This document shows, in pieces, positions 51,101-61,385 of a stretch of DNA of 64,000 nt. This DNA is from Vanilla planifolia (taxonomy: Eukaryota; Streptophyta; Magnoliopsida; Asparagales; Orchidaceae), in contig CM043865.1 in the NCBI GenBank assembly GCA_023846275.1, positions 31,572,412-31,636,411 of the forward strand. The letters are read 5' to 3'. Below the pieces are notes generated by a model. It saw only the letters and a list, made by a program, of their open reading frames with translations, was not told the origin of the DNA and did not search any database. The stretch's first letter is position 1, and each line of letters starts with the position of its first letter. The position numbers were made by a program, and so were the translations under genes.

Positions 51101-54100
51101 ACCGTCGTGCAAAATCAATATTGTTCTCCATGTAGTATTGAGATGATTCCATAGAACGATGCACACTAACTATTGCTGGATTCATGGATTGTCCAAAGGT
51201 GGCATCTGGTACCTTATTACCAGAAAACCCAAACTTACAACCCACTGTGCATGAACTCCAATCCTGAATTAATCCAATAAAGTGAGTGTTATATCATTGC
51301 AAAAGAAGTACATTATAATTTATAGCAGAAAAGCACTCCCTAAGTAGGATCCATGTTTTTTCTTGCTTCCAGATCAAGTCTTTGCCACATACCTATAATA
51401 TATGGTGTGAATTAATTTCTAGCCAGGCATGTTATTCTTTAATGGACGAAGAGTAGCTCATATAATAGAATTATACAAAATATTAATTTGTATTGCAGAT
51501 ATTATGGATACCTTATTTTCTCAGGAAGAAAACACTAGCATGTCAGCAAAAATTTATGACCTTTTTGGAATGCCTAATTATGAATTAAGATATAGGAGCA
51601 AAAATCTGTTGGAATTTTAATCCAGAAAAAGTTTTTCAAAGATTAGTGAAATTGGACATTTTAGCTTTCCTTCTTTATAGTTTTTCTAAGAATTTTTCAC
51701 TTAAGCGTATTGACCAAGTTAGAAATGAAGATTTGCTCGCACATACTAGTCATACCAAGTCAGTTCAATACCAAAAAGTTGCAACCAACACCACCCCAAC
51801 CCGTGAACATGATTTGGTTTGCCATTTTGCAAATTTATTTTCCAAATACTTTGTTTTTAACATTATTTAAGAAACTTTCTTAAAATATTGCCATTTTGGC
51901 AAGATAACAGTGACGTCATGTGCAATAACATATGGGGCTTTTCCACATTTTGTTTCGTATTCCCTCTTGGCAATGTCAAATTTTCAACACAGCACTATTC
52001 CTGCTGTTTCTTCGTCTAATGTTTTCTCGTTTTATAAATTCTACACCTGAACTATTTTATAGTTGAAGTTTTAATGCCAGAAAGCCTCAATAACAAGCAC
52101 AAGTCATGTGAGAGACATCTTGTATCCTTTGGGACTATTTCCAGTGACCTGTGCATCAACGGTGCGTAAAAATAATGCACTTGTATGCCCCAATGATTAG
52201 TCTTTTGATCTTTACTGTTTTATAGATTTACTGTTGATTTTCAGTATCAGGTTTTATTTCAATCTTAAGCATAATTACTGAATTAACACACATGGATCCT
52301 TCATATGTAATTATTGTTCTCACAAATTTATTAAAATTGAACGGCTCATTTGTGAACACTTTAAAATATGCAATATTATATTAGTTCTTGATCGATGGTG
52401 CAGATTTTGTTCATAACAAGCCACTGTCTAAGAAAAAATCTAATAATTATGATGCTAAATTAGCTGTTTGGAATTGCGCTAGTAAAATTTACAAGAGTAT
52501 CATGATAAATACCTTAAACTAATAATCTATTTGATGTTTACTGACAAGTGTAGTATGTAATGTGCATGAAATTTGGGATGCAATTATTAAATATCATAAA
52601 AGATACTGGTGTGAAGAAGTTGGATTTTGAAAATTTTTTAATTTCAAAATAATTGAAAACAAAGATTTTCCTACTCATATTGATAATTATAATGTTTTGG
52701 TTGCTCAAGTAAATGATAGGCGAGATTTTGCTTAAACCATTTGGTTTTGCTACATTAATTGAAAAATTGATACATTAAAGGGCTATATGAATGACATGAA
52801 ACATACATAAACAGGAACCTTAGAGCCAGTGATTGTGTATATTTGTATTAAAGAAACCAGTAGATAAATAGACAACATTGAGAAAGCCAAGAAAATTATT
52901 GCTAAGCCTATCAAAAGCCCAAAAAGTTCAAAAAGTGCTCTTATAAAAAATTGTGACCAAATCAGCCTAGAAGTTGTAATGCTGACATATTAGGACCCAC
53001 AAACCCAAAAAGAAATAAAAAAAAAGTGATTGTTATTTTTGCAATAAACAAGGCCACATGCTTAAAATTGTATGCACAAGAAGAGATAAAAAAAATTTTA
53101 ATTGGGCTAAGTTAGTTGAAAAAAATGCCATTGCACCAATTATCTTAAGAGTGTTGACTATCTTGGCTACCATATATGATTCGTACATTCAGAAAAAAGG
53201 TCTAGAATTCATTTGGAATAGTTTTTAGATAGTACTTTTTGATTAAAAAAATCAAAATTTTTATGCAAACAATTCCCAATTTTTAAAAGCAGCTTTTGCA
53301 ACTTAATTGCAAACTTTTTTACATTTTAACATTCTAACCACAAAAGTTGAGTCAATCAATTACTATGAAGAAATAATTGTCAATAACTTTTAAAAATACT
53401 TTTTCTCAAACACTTCTAAAGTATAATTCCTATGCCAAATAACCTCATGCAAGAACTGGAGGATTTTGTAGTACATAGATGTGAAACTAAAGTGTGCAAA
53501 TTAGTTAGATCTCTATATGATTTGAAAATAACATCAAATCATTGCATCTCAAATTTGAATAATTTTTTATTAGTTTTATTGAATGAACGACATAGACAGA
53601 TGAATATATTCAAAATTTGATTATGATAGTCAAGATGTGATTGTGTGCTCGTATGTAAAAAACAAGTGCATTTTCAGCACAAACATGCATGTAGTTGTTA
53701 TTGCACGACTATATCTTGCTTTGATGCAAAAGATTTAGGTGAAACAATATAAATTTACAAATCCCAAAATTTGTTTTGGTACTTCCATATCACAAGAGCA
53801 TTTTATAGACAAAACTTCTAAAAATTTTGGATTTCTTTATTCTAAATATGTTAATACACTATGCAATACAAATTTGCAATTAAAAAAGAATTCAAGTATC
53901 AGCATTTTTTGACATGAATATGCACCAATCATTAAAAGCTTGATGTATATTACAGATTTATTGCATAAGCTATGAACAATTTGAAAAAATATACACATAA
54001 AACACATTAGTATACATTAATTACCTTAATATTTAATAGTACCAAAAAGAACTTGATTCAAATTAAACAAACCCACTAACACGTTACCATAAGAGGTGCA

Positions 54101-56486
54101 TTTTCTTATAAATCATCCAAGCAAACATGCATGGATATATATAACTTAGGAGAAGATAAGATATAAGATTAAGTGACTTAAAAATATTTTGATTAATATT
54201 CTCCTTTGGAAGACACCGATGAAATCATAGACTTGAGATTAGGGATTGACATATGCATAATATATAGAAATTAATAAAGATGGAAACCAGAACTATATGA
54301 ATTACAAAAAAAAAAAAAAAAAGGATCACATAGACAATAATAAATCTATAATTAAATTGTCACTATATTATTCCTTATTTATAAATTTTGAGATCACCTT
54401 TCCTATAATAATGTATAATTACAATGAAAAGTTGAGTAATTCACATGTTGAATGATCTCCATAACACTATATAAGGCTGTTTAGTTGTGGTGTATACTTT
54501 ATGGAGTCGTACATGTGAATATAAAGTGGAGCTATTTCTCATAAGAACTTTATACAAGTTTTTGGAGCACTCATGAGTAAAGAATGGCACAAACCCAAAA
54601 TGTGCCAAATTGCTTTTCACTCTGAGTTATGTTATACAGATGATAAGTATTGATCCACATTCAATAAAAGAAGTTCATAGAATGCTAGTTTCAAAGTTTA
54701 TATTTTTTTAATTCTTATCCATCCAAGACATTAGTACACAATAAAAAAAATAATATAGGTACATCATTACTTATTCAAAATATCCATCAATTTAATAGAG
54801 GTTTCAACTTTAAAATATAAGTTTCTAGAAATTTCATTTGGAAAAGGTCAAAGACAAGTGAAATTGGGCATATGAATTTTCTCCTTTAATCACACATTGT
54901 AAAGGTGTAAAAGTTTACAAAGTCTATAAAAGTTTTAAGCCCAAGCCATTTTGATCAAGTTTAAATAGATAATTTGTTCACACACACAAATTAATTCAAA
55001 ATAACGTTTGCAATGTTGTATGATTGGCTTGTTTTTTGGTAATTTATTTCCCAAATCATTTAACTTTTAAAACTATTTAATAAACTTACCTAAAAGTTAT
55101 CATTTTAGCAAGGGGAAGTTGGGCTAAAGCCTTATCATGAAATGGGATTTTCATTCTTTTGTCTCATGTTTTCTCACCACACCATGTAGTATGCATTCTT
55201 TGCTCCCATAGCTTCTTCATCTATTACCTTTTTTTTTCCTATTCTATTTCTAAATTGTTATATATATTTATAAGAAGTTGATACCAAGCATCACTAACAT
55301 ACATTGTGTAGGTGGCAATTTTTTGCCCTAAAAAACTGTCATCAATAGCTTATGCATCATGTGATCATCTCCGAGGAACAAAAATTGTTCTTTATCTCAA
55401 CGATAAGTCCTTTGGTTCCTATTATTCTCATATATTTATTGTTAATTTTATTTTTTTTTACAAAATCTAATTGCAAAATCTCTTCAATGACTATTTATCA
55501 TTTGATCTAAAAACTTACTCTCATAGTGGTAGATCATTTTAACATATATACAGAAACCACAACCCCATTTTTCTCTAAAATTTACAAGATTGACTACAGA
55601 AATTGGAATGAAAAACATCCCATACAAATATATAATTGAATTTTTTTTAGAGAATACTTTCATAACCCCAAATAACTAGAGGTAAAGGATGTAAAACTCT
55701 TGAACGATCCTTCGCATTCTTTGGATATGGAAAAATAGAAATAAAATGACTACAATTTTAGGTATTCGATAAATCATGTTAGGTATAGGTGTTTTTCTTT
55801 TAGTATTCAATGCTCTATATTTTGGAGTAATACCTGAGTACTAGAGGGAAATATGTCAGAAAAATAATCAACTTAATCCTTAGCTAAAGCGTGATATTTG
55901 GTAATTTACTAAAATTTTCTATCGAGGGCTATTAACAACAAGCCAATTCAGAATTCTTAGCAATGCGCCAGTTCACCCTGAAGGATATAACTACTTTATT
56001 TGTGCGTCAGTGAAAGAAAGATGAAAAAAACCCTTACAACCGTAGCTAGTACCACTGCTCCATACAGACAGGTAAAAACAAAACTTAGACAATAGCAAAA
56101 GCACCAGAATTTAAGAAGAACAATGAAAGACAAAAGAGAGAGAGAGATAGAGAGAGAGACGAAAGGATGCTAACTTGATCGGCACCAGCAACCAAAACCG
56201 GATCCTTACTGAAATCTCGAGCATGGGAGACATTGTCCTCCTTCTCCAGCCACTCCCAGCAGCGGCTGTCCTCCACCGCTTCCTGGATGACAAGAAGCTC
56301 GGAGCGAGAAGAGTATTCATTCAATGACGGAAAGCCAAAGGAGTCCGTCCAGTACTGGACCCAAGCGGCTTTGTTTGCCATGTCAAGATAACAAAGGAAG
56401 GCGATCTCGGCAACTACCACAACGAAGCCAAAGAGCGGCATAATGCCCGTCCATCTCCGATGCGAACGAGCCGGCGTCATCCCCAT
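42131..56486 (-). CDS. FUT11: core alpha-1,3-fucosyltransferase of N-glycans (GT10)
   Basis: This Golgi type II membrane enzyme adds fucose from GDP-fucose in alpha-1,3 linkage to the innermost GlcNAc of N-glycans. Exons (minus): 56486-56175, 51263-51103, 47494-47253, 46830-46726, 46520-46364, 42689-42462 and 42386-42131, totalling 1,461 nt or 486 residues (family about 490-515). All introns are GT-AG and in frame. A short basic N-terminus precedes a membrane anchor (about 15-34) and a stem; the catalytic domain follows, with [24 protein letters not shown], the GT10 signature [19 protein letters not shown] (250-268) and VPVVVGAPN (276-284). The C-terminal part has [15 protein letters not shown] (372-376) and [17 protein letters not shown]. 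The stop is at 42133-42131. Oddity: the split codons at both exon 5/6 and 6/7 read Ser (326, 402) where relatives have Arg. Introns 1, 2 and 5 exceed 3.5 kb and contain repeats. Confidence 0.95.
45190..46050 (+). mobile_element. Copia-type LTR retrotransposon fossil in fucosyltransferase intron 5
   Basis: The plus strand shows traces of Copia integrase: the LVH.D.WG-type start of the catalytic core at about 45270-45370 and the QQNG-type region near 45570-45600, followed by faint text of the integrase end. No LTR pair or reverse transcriptase was recognised, so this is a short remnant. It is broken in many places, old, and antisense to the host gene. Confidence 0.75.
48480..48790. repeat. short duplications in fucosyltransferase intron 2
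   Basis: A block of about 50 bases containing GCTAAAAGTTA and TTTGTCAAAG/CTTCGTCAAAG is repeated once (about 48501 and 48549). A second word, CACCCACAATGCTG followed by CAGC, appears at about 48713 and about 48767. The region is more GC-rich and complex than the rest of the intron and may be a degraded transposon of unknown type. Confidence 0.5.
51640..55480 (+). mobile_element. Copia-type LTR retrotransposon fossil with both LTRs, in fucosyltransferase intron 1
   Basis: Two diverged direct repeats, about 51640-52250 and about 54890-55480, are collinear (for example TTGACCAAGTT against TTGATCAAGTT, then the shared ATTTATTTCCAAA-type and TTTTGGCAAG-type words, then the GATTAGTCTTTTG/GATAAGTCCTTTG region). 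They fit LTRs. Between them the plus strand shows Copia parts in order: Gag-like text from about 52.4 kb, a Gag zinc-knuckle trace near 53030-53075 and reverse-transcriptase text near 53430-53700. The element is broken with many breaks, the internal part is shorter than in a whole Copia element, and the LTR divergence marks it as old. It is antisense to the host gene. Confidence 0.75.
54306..54322. repeat. A homopolymer, about 17 bases
   Basis: A simple A run inside the Copia fossil of intron 1, too short and without a neighbouring LINE or SINE body to be called a retroposon tail. Confidence 0.7.
56131..56160. repeat. GA/CT microsatellite next to fucosyltransferase exon 1
   Basis: A (GA)n tract, (CT)n in the transcript, lies about 15-45 bases inside intron 1 just after the exon 1 donor site at 56174. 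Such tracts are frequent near plant 5' ends; a splicing or transcription effect is possible but unproven. Confidence 0.8.
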
Positions 56487-56603
56487 CGCTCCGCCGATCC
56501 TTCCGTTGGTAGCAGTCGTCGGGTTAGACTACGATTATCAAACCACCTGCTTTATTAGTCATTGCATCCCGTGTCTACCGGGAAAAGTATTCCACCCAGA
56601 GAA

Positions 56604-56645
56604 GGTTACGTGATTACGTAGCCAAGAAATTAAAATCTTTTATCA
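56604..56645 (-). promoter_or_regulatory. candidate promoter motifs of the fucosyltransferase gene
   Basis: About 120 bases upstream of the ATG, two ACGT cores (bZIP-type sites TTACGTGA and TTACGTAG) lie 9 bases apart within a near-palindrome at 56604-56623. Slightly further upstream on the minus strand, GATAAAAG at about 56638-56645 could be a TATA element. Motif matching only; the transcription start is not known. Confidence 0.25.
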
Positions 56646-57743
56646 CTACCACTTAAATTTAATAACGGCTTACGAGGTTAAAGGCCTAGTTTAATAGCGG
56701 CTAATGAAATTAAAATCAAAATTCTAAAAAATAATTTAAAATAAAATAAAAAGTGTGCGAATGAAATTATTTCTTTAAAAATTTTTTATTAGAATAAAAT
56801 TTGAAAAAATTTGAAATAAATTTTAATTTTCTTCTAAAAATCGAAATAAATTTTTAAGGTTTTGATTATACACATTGAAACCAACAAATAGGATGATTAT
56901 ATTTTAATTTTCTTCTAAAAACATAAAAACAATAAAAGTTATTTTAACTTAAGGTATACATGCACACTTACATAATAGAAAGTTGGCTATTTGGCTTTTT
57001 TTTAATATCATATTCTTATATTATTTTATCATGATTGATATTATATTTGAATTCAAATGAAGATATTTTGGTACTTTTATGTTACAAGTTTGAGTGATGA
57101 CAAGAAAGTGTACTACTAAAATTAGGATGAGAAGGTTAATTTTGTAAAAGAAAGTTTATTATTAATGAAAATTATATTAATACTATAAATATTTTTTTAA
57201 AATGTTTTATTTTAAAATTTTTATTAAATTTTTTAATAGCATTGTCAATATAATATATTATTATTGAATATATTACATATTTGATTTATGCTAACTTTAA
57301 ATAACATTATTAAAAATAATAAAATTTTCACTTAAAAACAATATCAAGATGTTACTCAAATTTAACTCACTTTTAGAAATGGATTATATTGATATTAAAA
57401 ATAAGAATAAACTATTATTTAGATAGCATGAAATTAACTAACAAAAAATGATAACAACTTTTAGATAATAAATACCATTTTGATAGCATTGTAATTTAAA
57501 TGTATATATTATCAAAAAATCAATCGACTAAATATCTAATAAAGATTATCATACTACAAAAAAAAATTTATATTATTAGAAGTACAGTATTTGTAATCAT
57601 TTGAACTAGATAGGAGGACGCTAACGAAAACAAATACAACAATCAAATTTTATAAAAGATTTAAGGGATAAAAAGCATAATATGTTGTACCCTTAAGGAT
57701 AATGATTACACAACAAATATTTATTACTAATAAATATTTAAGT

Positions 57744-57779
<36 letters not shown>

Positions 57780-59720
57780 GATTATGAATATAACAAATAT
57801 TGAGTGATGCAAATATCTTGCATTTACAAGTGGAAGATAATTGGAAACCTTTGCTTAAAGATAACTCAACATACAAATTATAAAGTCATGAAGACAAACT
57901 CTTTAGCGTAGCTAATCCATATGAAGCTATACATTACCAATGCTAGAATGTAAAACATTCATCTTTTGTAAAATGATACTTATGAATAATGAACTCATTT
58001 CATTAATTTCTCTAGACTTGAATTAATTTAATGACAATATATTTACATATTATTTTAGAGTCAAATTATTTTTTATGATAATAAAATTAGGTTTAAAACA
58101 AACTATATTCTTTTATAGTCTAATGATCATATTATATGATTTCTCATATTATGCTTTTATAATTTATATTTTGGCTTAAGGCTATAATTAAAGTTTGATG
58201 TTGTCATAGCATCATATAGATAATGGCTTCATCATATAGATGTGATTGTCAACTAGTCGAAGGATTAAAAGAACAAATTGGATCATACAAGGTATTAGCC
58301 TTGTATAATTAATGTCTATTATCTAAGAGTCAAGTTTTGATTAGTACTGTATTAGTATGAAGTTTCCTTCATATGTGTGTAATTTAATTCCTTTTAGGAT
58401 CTATCATAAGTAAGATGAGTCATGGTCGAACATGTACAATTATTATGTTATACCAGTATGACTTTAAAATGTTACTTTAGCATAGTTGTATGTAAAGTAG
58501 TCCTTATGTGATCACCTAAGTTTTGTTATAGGATCTTCTTATTTGTTATATTATAATATGAAGTAAAGTATCGTATCTACATGATTCTTTTCATAAGTTA
58601 GATAACCTAAATAACTTAGAATAAATTTGTGCTTATTATGTCATTCAAATATGACATCTATATCATATTAGTATAATAATCATCTAATTAATCAAAATAT
58701 TCAAGTTCTACATAATCAAATGATAAAAATTTAGGTTTTACATATACACGATTTGCTTTCATAGAAGACATGAGATAAGTCTGATATAAACCATCATAAT
58801 GCTACAATAATCCTTCGTATTGTTAATTAGTGTGATTGATGTTCTTCATTAATGTATACAAATGGTTCATAATTTGATGTTGTACGATTTATTGTTCTTC
58901 ACTATTAAATATAAAAGACTTAGAACAAAAATGGTTATAATACCATCATACAATTATAATGGTTTTAATGTATGAAGACGATCATTAGTTGAAGTTTTAG
59001 TAAGTTATTATTGCATGATTGTACTAGTTTTTATTTTTATACAATCACATGTACAACTTTTTCTTAAAAGCTTAGCTCTTTATGAAAATAAATATTGTAT
59101 AGTAACAATATATTATTAAACACGTACAATCAATTAAATTGTAAATATGAACTATATCACATTTGTACAAATCATGTGATCATCTAGTGTGATATATATA
59201 AGAACTTTAGCACTAAACTATGAATTAGTGTCATACATTAAAAGTACATTCATCAGACTTGAATTATAAATTGTTTTGGGACAAATTGTGTTACTCATAT
59301 CATTGAATCGTCAGGATGATCCTTGTTTTATTTTCATCATCTTAATAGGGTATAGTTAATGTACTAATACAAATAGAATCCTAAGAGCATAATGGTTATT
59401 TTAATCATCTTTAAAAAACATAATTAACCATTGCATGATCCACAATTAGTTTTGGAATTGACATTAATATAAATAAAGAATAGTTTTAAAGAGAAAAATC
59501 TTATGTTACAAATTGCAAAATCTAAAGTTTAAGGAAAGAGCTAATCATGAATTCTCTTGATTTTGGTCGAAGCATTGGTTTCTATAATACATTTCTTGTT
59601 GTACTACTTTTCTTCTCCTTCAATTCATATTAAGTTTAGTGTTACATTTATCCTTAAAGGATTAAAGGTATAGGTTTTTGTATATGTTGATTTGTAAATT
59701 CATTTATTTTAAAGAAAACC
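56646..59720. other. AT-rich spacer upstream of the fucosyltransferase gene
   Basis: No gene or recognisable transposon protein on either strand. All frames are short. Apart from the TA microsatellite I see nothing structured. Confidence 0.55.
57745..57777. repeat. TA microsatellite, about 16 units
   Basis: An uninterrupted alternating TA tract of about 32 bases. Length polymorphism and cruciform potential are expected; no link to a gene is seen. Confidence 0.9.
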
Positions 59721-59979
59721 ATTACATTATTCTGGTGTATTCTTTTACTAATTATTATATTTTTTCCCTACCTATTACGACAAAATGAAGAGGTTAGTGG
59801 AAGCCTATTAATAGGGGTAAATGTAAGCACATGTTAAGTCAAATCACTATATTGTTTTGGTGTATTCTTTAAATACTCATTATTATATTTGTTTTGCCCT
59901 TATTACAACAAAATGAAAAATGTTAGTGGAATCCCAATTAGACTAGTTAAGGGTGAATGTAAGTATAGCTTAAGCCAAA
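59721..59979. repeat. diverged tandem duplication, about 125-135 bp
   Basis: Two collinear copies (about 59721-59843 and 59844-59979) share GGTGTATTCTTT, ATTATTATATTT, ACAAAATGAA, GTTAGTGGAA and AATGTAAG in the same order, with substitutions and small indels. No coding capacity. Confidence 0.8.
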
Positions 59980-61074
59980 ATACCTAAAAATTCTTTGTGC
60001 ACTTCTCTTCTCTTTAATTTTGGTTCTATTTGATTTTACATTGCTACAATGATTCTTTTGGTTGACTAAAAAGAAAGTTTAAAATTTGGTTGGTTGATTT
60101 TATCTAAATATCATAATTTGCTATCTCCCTCTCTTAATATTCATTCCTCACTAAGTTTAACATAATGACCTTATATTGATATGGCACTAAGTTTTTGAGG
60201 TCTAAATTAAAAGGAGAATGGCATTGAGAAATGCAGTTAAAATTGACCTTAGAAGGTCCTTCTTATGTGATAGCCTCAGGTTAAAATTAGCTAGGAAACC
60301 ATATTAGAGAATTGAGTAAAAGATTTAATTAAGAATATGCTATAAGTAGATCCAAGAGCACCAGATACACACAATAATATTAAAATCTGATTTAACACAT
60401 TGTCATCCAATAAGCCATTATAAACAATATACAACATAGATCATGATAATTAAAAGTCTTATCTTTAACTTATTATTAAGATGTTATCATAGCCATTTTT
60501 TATTGATCAATAGAATGACTCAAGGTTATCTCCAAATCATATTTAACATAAGTGTTTATATATTAATTAGAATTCAATTATTATATTTTGATACATATAT
60601 TTAAGAACAATAATTTGTCTCCATTTCTTAAGGCTCTTATAAATATAAAATTTGAATTTAAGAGAATTGATAGAAACTTATTTAATTGAAAATCTATAAT
60701 GTGTGATTACAAAACAAGGATAGAAAAAGAAAAGAAATATTTTCACTGGTAATCAACTTTCATTGAAGTAGGCCTCTAAAGGCTTATTTATGGTATTGGG
60801 GTAAAAGATGTCTCTAATTTAAGCAAGTTATAGTTGTTAATTTGATAATGGATTAGTTGGCTAACACATTAATACATGTGAGAGAGTTACTTTATTACAT
60901 TGGTAATATCTTAATTACCTAGAGTAAGTATGCACAGAAGGAGTTGTTTTCATTATTGGGAAACACCAATAGTTAGTGCAATAACAATTTATCTATCTAG
61001 GGTGATTGTGCATTCCTTTACTAACAGGATAATGTTTAATAAAATCATTGGATGAAGTTCATGCTAAGATCAAT
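59980..61074. other. AT-rich spacer, nothing recognised
   Basis: No exon, RNA gene or element end was seen. Confidence 0.5.
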
Positions 61075-61385
61075 CTTGAACATTAAGCCTTGAAAAGTTG
61101 ACTTGAATGACTTGAACTTAAGGGTTTAGCTTAAAGAGACTAGGTCCTAAGTGCTAAAACTTTAGTTGCTAGGTCTCAATGGCTTAAAGCATTAGATTTG
61201 AAGCATTTGGTCTCAAACAACTAGGTTTTAAAGGTCTAGCCTCTAGTAATTGGATCTTAAGAACTTAGCATCAAGTAACTAGACCTTGAGAGTTTGTTCT
61301 TGAACAACTAAGTCTTGAGAGTCTAGCCTTGAATAACTTGAGCTTTAATAATAGAGTCTTGGAGGACTAACCTTGAGCAATTTGT
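61075..61385. repeat. degenerate 29-bp minisatellite, about 10 units
   Basis: Units of about 29 bases of the general form AACTAGGTCTTGAGAG-TCTAGCCTTGA follow each other. The last five or so are clearest (from about 61219), with spacing 29, 29, 29 and 30. Earlier units are more diverged. The array has no flanking element ends and no stable open frame. Confidence 0.75.
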
